64,000 bases of DNA from NCBI RefSeq assembly GCF_029633865.1, contig NC_079223.1, positions 37,569,706-37,633,705 on the forward strand, given 5' to 3'. Below, piece after piece: positions 32,480-60,626 of this stretch. Both the position numbers and the translations under genes were made by a program. The stretch is from Lampris incognitus. Its lineage: Eukaryota > Chordata > Actinopteri > Lampriformes > Lampridae. The notes beneath the pieces were generated by a model, which saw nothing but the letters and a program-made list of their open reading frames with translations, did not search any database and was not told where the DNA came from. How positions within the stretch are numbered: position 1 is the stretch's first letter; each line of letters begins with the position of its first letter.

Positions 32480-35400
32480 GTAAGTACAACATTTTCACGA
32501 ATTTGTGAATATCGGAGTCCTTGCGCCGAGATGTACTTTGACAACAAGTGTCGGTCATATAAAGTGTTTTAGATATAAAAATAGGGCAGTGACCTCTGCA
32601 ATGGGGTTTTTTTTAATGGACGCGTTGGGAGTGGTAATGCTAGCTAGCTGTGCTAAAGCTAGCCTGTCCGCTGATGATACCGCAAAAACAGATCAACAAG
32701 CGAGTTTTATCACGCTTTTCGAGGATTTTGGCGTAAAAAAATTGGACTTCTAGCATAACGTTCACGGGGTTAACCTGACTGCGTTGCATTCAACCGCCCG
32801 TTAATATCCAGGGTGAGGTGAACAATGAGATCTAATAGAAATATTTTACAGCGTCAGAATGAATTGTGTGTGGTGATCAGTACTTCATGTGGTGGAACAG
32901 ATCACATGATCTCTTGTTTTGTTCTTAAACTGAAGTTAACATATAACTTATTAAATATGCCTTTGTGCAGCAGAGCTACTGCAGTCATCAACACTCTTCT
33001 CAGTATATTAAATCTTTCCATGAAATCTTTCTTGAATTTGAGCCAAGTTATCACCCTTTGTACGATTATGTTAATATTATTGCTTTACAAATCGTTAAAA
33101 TGATATTAGATACATAACATTTACACCGACAAGTATAAACATTGATTATAAAGTCTGATACTAGCCGTTGATATACCTTTACTAACTGGTTATCTTTTAT
33201 GGAAAGTGAATGACCTCTTGATATTTGCCATGGCGATACTTGTCATTCAGATACAGGCCTTTTCAGTCAGGCATACGTGAGAGAATAATTCTCTTGCATC
33301 TAGTTACAGTGGGGTTAATGTCAATTTCGGACAGCGTCATTGGTACTTCCCTTGGAGATCTGCCCCATGTTGTGCCACACCCTCCCTGTTGGCTTGTGTG
33401 CCTTTGTGTCGGTGGGGGGGGCAGTGAAAAGGATGGCTACATATACAGGAAATGATGGAAGATAAAAAAAAAGATCAGTGATGTCCAACTTGGGCAAGTG
33501 GACAATAAATGCATCTCAAGGGAGATGACAAGGTTTTGGAATCAGCAACTTGTTGATGCTGTTAATTTCCTCTTGACATATTCTTAAATAGGTAGCTTAG
33601 GATTTTGTCATTATAATAAACAGCTACCACACCCTTTCTGCTAAGAACTGTTTACCTACACCCTGTGCCATGTGGTAGACTTGGCAATTAATAATGAATC
33701 GTTTTCATTTTTTTTCTTTATGCTGAATTCCTAAATAAGCATTTGGATTAATCAAGTTCAGTGGACAAGCACTAATTTTCTTTATTTTTTAAGGGGAGCT
33801 GAAAAACTATTTTAATTTGAAAGGCCTGTCTAGGGTGTCTCCCTGCCTGCTGCCCAGTGACTGCTGGGAATAGGCTCCAGCATCCCCGCGACCCAGAGTA
33901 AGGATAAGCGGTTTGGATAATGAATGAATGAATGAATGTTATGCCTTTGTAGCTGAAACGAGGGGGGAAATGGCAGCTATTTACCCATCTCTATTCTTGG
34001 GCACAGTTATGTCCCGCCCTGAAGGGAACCAGAGAGAGAGCGCTGCAGTGTGCAATTGCACTTGCCAATAGCAAGTACGTTGCTCGGTCTGTTTAGGGTA
34101 ATTTGGTTCATCCCCTGTCCCTTCAAATCAGTGTTCTGAGACAAAAGCTGGTCTCTGGGATGATGATGGTGATGAAGGGTGGGATATAGGAAAAATGTTC
34201 TGCCAGTTTGCTACTATCAAATGATGAGAGTAGGGCAGTTTTTGACTATAGTGACAGAGCGAAGATGTGTTCGCTAGTGGTGTAGTATTGTATAATGTGA
34301 GGGGTCAAGGGCAGACTACGGGCGATAATGGAGTTTAGGGATATTTTCTCTGCCAGCCATTCCCTGCTCGAAGGAGGATTAAACCACCGATGACTGATTT
34401 CTCTCTAGTTTTCTCCCCCTATAATTTCCCACATGGACTTGCGCATCGCTTTCTTCTCTGTCCCATCACTGCCTTGTGTTGGAACACTAGGCAATGCTGG
34501 TTTTCATTGTCTTTTTATGTAAAACCTCAACCTGAAATAAGACTTTCATATTATTCCAAGGATTTGGTTAGTCAAGGGTTGCGAGCTTGAAAAGGTATCT
34601 GCCGAAACTACCAAAGGCTTGTATCAGTGCGCACCATGGTCAGTCAGTTGGGGATACTTTCTCTGTCTCAGACCTATCAGCACCGTGAGGAACTAAAGCT
34701 CATTTGGTTCACACTGTGAGCTTCCTGTTAACATAAATACGAAATATTTTAACCTTGAGAGAGAGAGCAGGTCACAAAAATTGGTTTAATTATCCAATAT
34801 CATGGGACTAGGGCTATTAAAGGTTGCATGAAGCAGCATTAAAGCATCTCGAACTTCTGCGATTTGGCATATGTCCGAATGGAAAAAAGACTGTCAGGTG
34901 GCATTTTGTGAGGGGAGGGAGATGGATTTGACTAATAGCTCATGATGGCAAGGTATTTTTAGAAGAATGTGGACATTGATATGTTATTAGCTAATTCCTG
35001 TTTGCTGTTAGATCACTCTTATCTCAATCTCATGGACCTGTGCCCAATTCATTAGTCATTATATATTAGTCATCGTGTATGCCCACAATTGCAGAATATC
35101 ACTAAACATTTTCTTTTGTATTTTTCTGGAAGAGAAACACTTCTAAACATGAAAATAATTTAAAAAAAAATTTTGTTTATCTGTAGAGCATAGTGTTTAA
35201 ATAGATGCAAATTATAAGTACAGCTAAAATGGATTGCGATAATGAAAATACATTTTTCATCTTAATTTCATTGGATCTTCAAGGGAAGATTTTGGCTCAG
35301 AAAGGCAGTACAGTACGGGTGACATTATCGATGTTTATATACAGGTTGGTGTTTGACTTGTGGTTTATTTACACCAAAGCCTCCATCACATTTTTTTTTT

Positions 35401-36317
35401 TTTTGCGTCATGATGTTATTAGAAACCTGCTAGTGCCGAATACACTGCTGTAGAAGTCATCCAGTCAAGGTCACCCCTTGAATTCTTCTGTATAACATGC
35501 TGTACATTTTGCCTTCAGTGAGATTTAGGTTTTTGCCTGTTGGATGAAGTTTGTCCTTTCCTCTGTGATCCTGAATGTGAATGTCACTTAACAGTCATTT
35601 GCTGAAATTGGTTATCTGTAGGGTTAGAAATTGACTTTGACCAGGTTTTTGATGCTTAAGAGAAGGACCAGAGAATAACTCAGAGTAAACAACATCCTCA
35701 CACATACAGGTATCACATTACCCTAGGATTTAACCTTCAGAAATGTTTTATTGACACAACCTAGGCAACAATTGAAAATAATTTTGAGTGTATAGAGGTT
35801 CTCGTTGCTAAGTCTTTTGTGTCTGATGGCAGTGGAGAGAAGCAGCGTTTATATCAGGGCAGCTCCCTCCCCCATCTGACATCCGACGTGCTCATCTCCT
35901 CTTGTCCTGCTGTGGGCGGGGCTGTGCCCTAATGTCTGCTCTGAGCTGATGTTGGTTCTGAACGAGCAGTGGGCTTCGTCCCCATCCTGCAGACAGCTCC
36001 CGTCGTCCTCTCCTCTGCATTTACTCCTCTCATTCTCTGTTTCATCGACTCTCCCCTGTTTTATTCCAAAGGGAGCAATATCCAGGAGGATGTCTTCCTG
36101 TTGGGATTAGCTAAGCCATTTTATGAAGCCATTTGAGGATGCACTCTACTCAGGCGTCGAGCTATTACTGGAGGAGGAGTCTTAATTTCATCAGCATTTT
36201 TCCATGCCAAATTATGAGGATCTGATCTGCAGTTGTAAGCTGAGGTTAGTTATCTGGTCCATAAGCTGTCGTATCATTTGAAGCCTTTTTTTTCAACAAT
36301 TTTTTGTTGTTGTATTT
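32480..36317. other. Putative first klc4 intron, left part
   Basis: Mostly unique-looking AT-rich DNA. It includes a SINE-B fragment (33826-33940), a segment related to 61437-61735 (34925-35290) and a GC-richer patch near 35830-36100 with a GGGCGGGGC box. No coding exon was recognised. Confidence 0.45.
33826..33940 (+). mobile_element. SINE-B 3' fragment
   Basis: GACTGCTGGGAATAGGCTCC and ATAAGCGGTTTGGATAATGA are the reverse complement of the SINE-B 3' region at 48340, ending in (AATG)n. Confidence 0.75.
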
Positions 36318-36455
36318 TTACCTTTTTATTGGACAGCAATAGTGAAAGGCAGACAGGAAATGGGAGATAGAGAAAGGGGTACAACATGCAACAAATGTCG
36401 CCGGCTGGAATCGAACCAGTGACGGTTGCGACCATGTGGTATGCACCCCAAGACA
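36318..36455 (-). mobile_element. Fragment of a tRNA-derived SINE
   Basis: CCTTTTTATTGGACAGCAAT, GACAGGAAATGGGAGATAGA and GGCTGGAATCGAACCAGTGA form a SINE type common in fish, in antisense. The GAATCGAACC is an inverted box B. The 5' head is cut off. Confidence 0.6.
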
Positions 36456-36960
36456 TGTTTAATCTTGAACGATACAGGATGTAGTTCTTCAGCTGGCAGT
36501 GGGCATGTTTCATGGAAATGCAAGTGTTTTAATGTTTGAGTCATAAGTTTATAAATGTCCTCTTTAAGTCATATTTTTCTGTCTTTTTTTTTTTCGCTAC
36601 AGAAGTTATTATTTTGCTTAGAGTACAGTGGAGTTAATCTGCAAATAAGGATGCAGCTCTAATGGCGAGATATTGCAGGTTGATTTTGATACACTACATT
36701 TTGTAAATGTCTTTTTGCAGCTAAGGGCCAATAAAAGGCCTAAAACATCTGCCATGCACCACTCCATATCCATGTTGTGTGTGTGTAATAACATGGTAGG
36801 TCTAATGGTTCTGGGCCCAAGGTTGGGGATTTGTTTGAAGAAATTGTCTCTTGTTGATTTTAATATTTGCTAATTTTAAACACTAGCCAAGTCACCTATC
36901 ATTTGTTAGCTAGCTTTTGCATGTGCTACCATTTCATTATGCTGCTGGCATGTCCAAAAG

Positions 36961-37255
36961 GAGTTGAATCAATTGCAACTGGACTTGGTATATATCCGTG
37001 AAGACGTTTCGCCTCTCATCCAAGAGGCTTCCTCAGTTCGTGCCTTTCTGACTAGACCAAGCTCGTCTGACTGGCTGGTGATGAGACTCAGTATTTATCC
37101 TTTAGGAGTCATTGTCAGAGCTATTGATATGCGTGGCTCTTTGTGATCAGATGTTTACCAACGCCCGTCGCTAACAGAGCCATAGATATGAGTGGCTCTT
37201 TTGTGTACTGATGTTATGGCCGCGCCCGTCGTTATTGGAGCTATTGATATGCGTG
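36961..37255 (-). repeat. Penelope pLTR, 3' side
   Basis: This 295-bp repeat is the inverted partner of 39870-40164. Inside it and beyond (37111-37316) a unit of about 60 bp with GAGCTATTGATATGCGTGGC is repeated about four times with drift. A hammerhead-like core is on the minus strand at about 36999-37040. Confidence 0.85.
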
Positions 37256-37355
37256 GCTCTCCTGTGCTCCTATGTCCAGCCGTGCCCGTCACCATCGGAG
37301 CTATTGATTTGCATTTGTTTAGCAGCGACGGTCGTATGGGGTGTTACTTTCGACT

Positions 37356-39835
37356 TCATTGTTCAGTGGTCATGAGAGTCGTTGGAGCCGTTAGTGACTG
37401 ACTGTTGTTCTTGGAGGCTAGGCTTCTTGAGTCTCGAGTCCTGGGTAGAGATGAAAGGACGGCATTGTAAGTGGGAGATAGGTGGTGTCGCAGACCTCCT
37501 CCTCTGTTGAGGGATGGTTTTTCCAGTTTCGCATTGATGGCTTCCTTCACCCCTCTTTCAAACCATCTATCTTCCCTGTCCAAAATGTGTACGTTGCTGT
37601 CCTCGAAGGAGTGTGTCTTCTCCTTTAGGTGTAGATAGACTGCTGAGTCTTGTCCTGAGGAGTTTGGCCTTCTGTGTTGGGCCATCCATTTGTGTAGTGG
37701 TTGTTTGGTTTCTCCTATGTATAGGTCAGTGCAATCCTCATTGCATTGTACGGCATACACCAGATTGCTTTTCCGAGTGTGTGGTATGCGGTCTTTGAGA
37801 TGAACCAGTCTTTGTCGGAGTGTGTTGCTGGGTTTGAAGTATACCGGGATGCGGTGTTTCTTGAAAATTCTCCTGAGTTTCTCGGAGACCCCAGAAACAT
37901 ACAGGATGACTGTGTTAGTCTTTCTGTTCCTTTTCTCCTCCTCGCTCACCTGGTCGGTCTTTTTGGAACGCGTTGCAGTTTTCACAAATGTCCTACTGCG
38001 GGTAGCTGCAGGTTTTTAAAGCTCCCCTCAGGTGTTTGTGTTCTTCTCGTTGGGCCTGAGTGCTGCTGGGCACATTTTCAGCTCTGTGTTGCAAAGTTCT
38101 GATGACGCTCAGTTTATGTTCCAGAGGGTGGTGTGAGTCGAAAAGTAGATATTGGTCTGTGTGTGTAGGTTTCCTGTAAACCCCAATATGGAGGCTCCTG
38201 TCTCCCCCAATGTGGACGTCACAGTCCAAGAAGGACAAACTGTTGTTCTTTATGTCTTCCCTTGTGAACTTAATGTTCTTGTCCACTGAGTTGATGTGTT
38301 TGGTAAACGCTTGCACCTCTTGTGTTTGGATTTTGACCCATGTGTCATCCACATACTTGAACCAGTGGCTCGGGGGTGTTCCTCTGAAGGAGTTCAGGGC
38401 CCTGTGTTCTACCTCTTCCATATACGTATAAGTTGGCCACAATGGGCGATACTGGTGAGCCCATTGCACAGCCGTGTTTCTGTCTGTAAAACTGGCCCCT
38501 GAATTGGAAATATGTATTGTTCAGGCAAAGGTCCAGTAGTTGGCAAATCTGGTCTGGGCTGAGGTTGGTCCAATTGTGGAGAGTGTCGTCCCATAGCAAA
38601 CGTTGCCTCACAGTTTCCAAAGCCTCCATGGTTGGGATGCAGGTCAATAACGAGGTCACGTCGTAGGATACGATGGTTTCATCCGGTTCCAGTTTTATGC
38701 TTTGGACCTTGTCCACGAAGTCTATGGAGTTTTGGATATGGTGAGGTGTTTCGCCCACTAAAGGGGTCAAGATGTTGGCTATATGTTTGGCAATGTTGTA
38801 CGTGACCGAGTTTATGCTGCTGACGATGGGCCTGAGGGGGGTTCCATCTTTATGGATCTTAGGGAGTCCATATATGCATGGAATGTTATCTTGTGGGTAG
38901 AGACGGTGGTATTGTATCCGATCAATGGTTCCTCCTTTCTATAGTTTCTGTAGGTACTCTATTATTCTCCTCTTGTAACCGCTAGTAGGATCGTGTCTCA
39001 GAGGTTCATAGGTGTTGGTGTCGCTGAGTAATGATGTGATCTTGGCGTGGTAGTCTGTTGTGTTGAGGATAACCGTGCATCTCCCCTTATCTGCTGGAAG
39101 GATAGTGATGTTTTCGTCCTTGCTCAGGGCTGTCACGGCTTTCCTTTCCTCCATGGTTAGGTTGGAAGGAGGGAGTTTCGCATTGGACAGAGCTGCTGAT
39201 ACCTTTAACCTAAGCTGTTCCGCCTCGGTTTCTGTTAGCTTGTTTTTCCTTATGGCTGATTCTGTGGATGTGATGAGGTCAACTATAGGTAGTTGTTTGG
39301 GTGTCATGGCGAAGTTCAGTCCTTTGGCTAAGACCTCCTTCTCTGATTGTGAAAGTACCTTGTCCGACATATTCTTGATCCATCTGTTCTGCGTTCCGTT
39401 TTGTGTGGGATGTTCTGTCTTTTGTCTCCAGGTAAGTATATCTGCTTGGCTAGTGTTGCTGGTTTGTCGCTGTAAGTTTTGAAACTTCCTTGTCTGCCTT
39501 TCTTTGGTTTTGTGGTGTTGAGATAGTTGGGCTTTTTTGATGAAATCAGTGATCATCTCCAAGACTGCACCAGGCAAGTGGGATGTTATTTGCTGGAGTA
39601 GTTGGTCAGATTTCTCCTTCAGCCCTTCATTAGTGAAATGGACCTGTCTCACTCTTTCATTCAGGAGTTGATTCTGTGCCTTCTCTATGATTCTGTCTGC
39701 TCTATGTCCTTTCATTGTGGTACACAGGCGCAGGCTAGTGGGTATGAGCCTGTGTTGTCTGCATCTCAGATTGAACCGCAAGTGGTTTCTGTAGTCTGCA
39801 ATCTTCCGAGCCATCCTTTCATATTCCCTCACCAT
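37356..39835 (-). pseudogene. Penelope-type RT plus GIY-YIG endonuclease, broken
   Basis: From 39835 downward: an N-terminal region (RQVHFTNEGLKEKSDQLLQQ), then ALSKDENITILPADKGRCTV, IVSYDVTSLLTCIPTMEALE (RT motif A), GCAMGSPVSPIVANLY, WFKYVDDTWV (YVDD at 38344-38355), LSFLDCDVHIGGD, and a GIY-YIG-like endonuclease with LVYAVQC and LYIGETKQPLHKW near 37690-37760. Three lesions are visible: an in-frame TAG at 38939-38941, a frameshift near 38430 after VANLY and another near 37990. Most catalytic motifs are preserved, so decay is recent. Confidence 0.92.
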
Positions 39836-39869
39836 TTTAAGGCTGTCAGACCCAAATTGTTAGGTCTTA

Positions 39870-40164
39870 CACGCATATCAATAGCTCAGATAACGACGGG
39901 CGCAGCCATAACATCGGTACACAAAAGAGCCACTCATATCTATGGCTCTGTTAGCGACGGGTGTTGGTAAACATCTGATCACAAAGAGCCACACATATCA
40001 ATAGCTCTGACAACGACTCCTAAAGGATAAATACTGAGTCTCATCACCAGCCAGTCAGACGAGCTTGGTCTAGTCAGAAAGGCACGAACTGAGGAAGCCT
40101 CTTGGATGAGAGGCGAAACGTCTTCACGGATATATACCAAGTCCAGTTGCAATTGATTCAACTC
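39870..40164 (+). repeat. Penelope pLTR, 5' side (inverted copy)
   Basis: Inverted copy of 36961-37255 of equal length. The hammerhead-like core CTGAGGA ... GAAAC GTC is on the plus strand at about 40088-40122. Confidence 0.85.
40088..40122 (+). ncRNA. Hammerhead-ribozyme-like motif in Penelope repeat
   Basis: CTGAGGA, then a perfect stem GCCTCT/AGAGGC closing a short loop (stem II), then GAAAC and GTC, matches the hammerhead core order CUGANGA, stem II, GAAA, UH. Stem III would be only ACGU, which is self-complementary and could form between two molecules. Flanking GAA/TTC gives a 3-bp stem I. Hammerheads are known in Penelope-like elements. Activity of this copy is inferred. The same motif is on the minus strand at 36999-37040. 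Confidence 0.55.
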
Positions 40165-40222
40165 ATTTTGGATAACCATGACCTGGATGAATGAGAACAT
40201 GCACAGACATGCTGCTGGCATG

Positions 40223-43200
40223 CTTTTACTTTCAACCTTTGGCGCTTTCATTTGATTAGTACATGTATTTTAACATACACTTGATTAAACACAGATAAGA
40301 TAAAGTTATAGACTATTAAACTTGCGATCTTTTTTTTAAGAATCAGTGGCATTTTGTGCTCTATTTGTTGATGACTTGAGGAGAAAATTAACCACGACTA
40401 ATTCGAGAAGGTAAATGTTGCCGAATCATTGAATAAAATCCCTTCAATCTGCAGCAACAGTACACTCCTGAGATTCAAAGGGAATGTTAAAGTTAAAAAG
40501 CTGACTGATTCATAAACAAATGTCATATTTCAAAGACCTCACATAAAAACACTAACTCATGGCAGTTCAGATCGTTGCTGCCACACCTTAACAGAATTAA
40601 ACGCTTTAATGACAGAGCGGCTCTGTGTGTTTGAGGTGTTTCTCTGCCAACCAAAGAACTCCTGTTTCACTCAGCATTGAATCCCTCCTCTGTGTGCTGT
40701 TTAATGCATTAATACTATTTATGTTGGTGAGTTTGCTTCCAAAATTCACCCCTTATAGCTTGGTTCTCGTTGTTAATTTGTCACAATGTTGAAGTTACCC
40801 GTGGATTCGTTTCACAAGGCACTGTCTCTAACACAGCCAGCATTTGTAAACAAACGCCATATGCAAGCCGCATTGATCAGAGTTTGAGTGAGAATTTGAC
40901 TGTCGGTTGGGAGAAACAAACTGTGTACATTAGTTAGAAACGATTTTCTCGTTTGACAGACTGAAGACCCTGTGAACAGTTTTTTTTTTTTGATAAAATG
41001 TTATGTAAACGTTACCTCATGTCTTTCCACCATGCTTTGACAGGCCAGTTAAAAGGAATTATCGGTGATATTTGAATCTCCTTGTCTGGAGTAGCAACAT
41101 TCATCGTCTTTTTGTTTTGTCTCCCTCAGAACAGCATGGTTTTCGGATGTGTTTTCAGTGTCTCCCCTGTGCAGCTCTCCTGAAAACATGCCTTTTGTTG
41201 TCTGCAGCCAAGCCTCAATTAGAGAAACTGTTTTGCATAATTTCAGGTGCCAAATGCCTCCTATTCATATTTTTTCATATCTCAAAGGCACGAATGCTGT
41301 AGCTCCTGCGTTTTTAACTGGTATTATTATATATTAGTGGCATATTATTGGCATAATGTTGGCATAAAATAAATATTCACTCAGTGGTCAATGAATGTCC
41401 TATATGCTTGGGTTTATTGCTTTCCGTAATACTGTGACTAGTGTTAGTTTTAAATTGTGGCCTTATTTTACTATAATTTAGAAAACATTTTAAAATTGGC
41501 TAGGTGATTCATTTGTTGTACATATTTGCAGGTGATTCACTAATAATTTGCCTTTGGTGTATACATATTGTACATATTGGTGTATACTTAAAAGACATTA
41601 AAATTGTACAGGCCACTTACAACCATTACAAATGGACGTGTGGTAAATAGTATCTAAGTCATATTCTGTGTTTCAGCAGTGTTGCAACATAGCATATTCC
41701 ATTCAAAAGTTTGTAATATTCCCATCTTTCTGCTCTGTGTTACCTTGAAAAAATGGCCAACCTTGGTGACTGCATTTCTTTGTGCTTTCACTGCCTCTTT
41801 GTAAAATGTAGGGGAGCAAATGAAGGCTGTATATGAAATGCAATAATGTATTAAATTACAGAGCCAAGATGCTTGATGTCACCTTTGGCGACCATAATTA
41901 ATCTGCTCAGATGTGAAGCAGCCGGAGACACTGAAGCTTTCAATAGCTTTAACAGAGATGCTGCCTGCAGTGCACCAGCAGATGAAGGGAGACATACTGT
42001 GACCTGCGCAGTCCCCTCCCTCCTCCTTTTCATTTAGCATAAATTGTTGCCCCCCACCCCCACGCACATACTTCTAAACTGGGGTGAAATTTGTCAACTT
42101 GCCCATTGAACAAGCTAATTTTTGTTTTTAATGCCTTGGTGGATTTAAGTGAGCAGGTTCAAGCTCTAAACTCATGACACCTAAAATTCAATCCAAGTAA
42201 ACTAGCAAGTGATAAAGGGGAACATTTCAACATTTTTATGCAACAGAAGCAATGTACATTTTTACACTTTATCCTCCCACTGCTCCCCAGTAGGTTCATG
42301 TTACCTGACTCTTCCATTGATCACCATTGCTCTCATGGCTCTCAGAGGCTGCAGGCAAGGGCAACATACAGGCCTCAATTCATCTTGATTAGATTCAGCC
42401 AGTTTCCGTAGCTTGACAGCCATTAGACTAGTAGCTGGTTTTAGATTGCAATCACTGTCTTCATGTGCATGCCTAATTCCCATCACTCATTAAGTATTAT
42501 AAATAAGGCTGTCCTCACAGCTGTCATTACATGGTGCTGCAAGTGGGCACCATTTCTGGGTATTCACAATTTGATTTGTTTTCCATATAATTTTAGTTGT
42601 AACTGATTAATAACCAAATGGAAGATTTGGTAAGAATTTTCAAACAAATTTGGAAGTTCTTTAATACATTTGCGCTAATTAAGCCAGTTAGTATGGTGAC
42701 TTAAGGCCATATTGTGACATTTTCGCAGTATGAGGCATCACTACTATTTTTGACGGATAAGTTGGGCACATAGAAGTTGTTTTCTTTTCATTTTCTGTTG
42801 GTTTTCAGGCTGCTTTTTTCTGATGTCCAAAAAAGGACATTTAAGAAGTAATTTCATCGTCTCTTCACTCGAAGAGCTCATTTGAAAGTCATTTGCAGTT
42901 TTGCCTTTGTTGACTTGAGGCTTTCCTTGCTTCAGTCACTGTGCTTCTATCAGAACAGGCAATGGCTGAAAAGAGCAGGTAATTGGGGAGTGGCTCACCA
43001 GTAGTCTTTCATATTTAATAGTAGGCAGACAATTCTGTGAGCTGGTGTTTTCTTGCAGGTCCCCACATACTTAACTCTTGACTGGTACTTAGACAGTACC
43101 TTGCTCTTAGTGTCTAAACCACAGCAGAGCTGAGTTGAATTTGGGTACCGATAGGCTACTTTGGGTACCGAGATTTGCATGATGTAATCAAGATAGATGT

Positions 43201-44286
43201 GTCACAGTGAGTCATAGGCCTTTTGGGAAAAGATCCATGCTGCATGCACTCATTAAAGAGCTACATGCTTTTACTGCAGAAATTAACATTGTTTTACTTA
43301 ATTTTTTGGTTCGTTGAAAGCTTCTCAGTTGTGCTATTTCTTGGGGTGTGTACTGTGAAGCCATCTTTATGACTATTAGCCAGTCAGGCAGACAAGTATG
43401 GCACAACTTTCATAGGGCAGCATTTGTTTGCCTTCTGTCGTGCTCTGAGCTACAGCCACTCCTGACGAGGGCTTTTTATGTGCGCCAAGCCTGGCTGCCT
43501 GACCACCAGGATTCCACATCCCTCTGGCCCTTGGTTTGACAGCAGGCATCCCACACATGTCATTAAGACACACATTGGCATTTACACAACACAAGCAGCT
43601 GCAAAATTTGTAAGACTTGCCTAAGGTATTGTCTATTTAATAGACGCTTTCATATCCTAGTCTCCAGTGTTAGTGGACTGAAAATGTGAGTTACATGTTT
43701 TGGTAAACTGACAGCTGAATGATATATTAACTCATCTCAATTATGAAATTTGAATCACTTATTTCTACTGTGGTGATACAGTATGACTTTATTTCCCTTT
43801 AATGACTCTCCCGTTAATGTTGGCTCAGGATGCAGTGTTACTAGTTGAGCAACGTCAGAGCAGATATGACAGAACCTCTGTAAGGATCAGGGTTGGGGCT
43901 CAGTGCTTGAGACATTGATATCTTAAGAAAGTACAGAACAGCGCTTTCTGTACCTGTCACACTGTCTTAGATAGTCTACCCTATGAAGATCTCCTTAATT
44001 TGGAGACAATAATATCTGGTGAAGGGAGGGAAAATGACGAGAAATACAGTGAGGTTCAGTTATGCCAAATCTTCTGTGCTGCTTTTTTATCCCTATACTC
44101 TCAGGTTCTGTTTTAATGAGTAGAGCAGCAATGTTTAACAAACAATGGCAGCATGTTCGGAAGCCTCTCACAGAAATTTAAGCCAAAAGTTTTCTTTTAT
44201 GTGATGTGTTTTGACATATCTTTCAATTTTTACACAGATTCCTGTTGGCATACCTAATCTTTTTTTTTTCTTTTGGATTTTGTCAG
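40223..44286. other. Presumed klc4 intron, no recognised feature
   Basis: AT-rich intron. No exon, RNA gene or recognisable transposon was found. The ORFs here are short and without family resemblance. It ends in a T-rich tract before the acceptor at 44286. Confidence 0.5.

Positions 44287-60626
<16,340 letters not shown>

Larger units (their letters stand above)
36953..40208 (-). mobile_element. Penelope-like element, near full length, with inverted terminal repeats
   Basis: The 3256-bp element is flanked by a perfect 14-bp duplication ATGCTGCTGGCATG at 36939-36952 and 40209-40222. Repeats of 295 bp at 36961-37255 and 39870-40164 are in inverted orientation, as known for some Penelope pLTRs. 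The minus strand encodes a Penelope-type reverse transcriptase followed by a GIY-YIG endonuclease. It sits in the putative first klc4 intron, antisense to the gene. Confidence 0.93.

Noticed and set aside
39060..39482. 140-residue + strand frame
   Set aside because: It is antisense to the Penelope reverse-transcriptase frame, which explains its openness.
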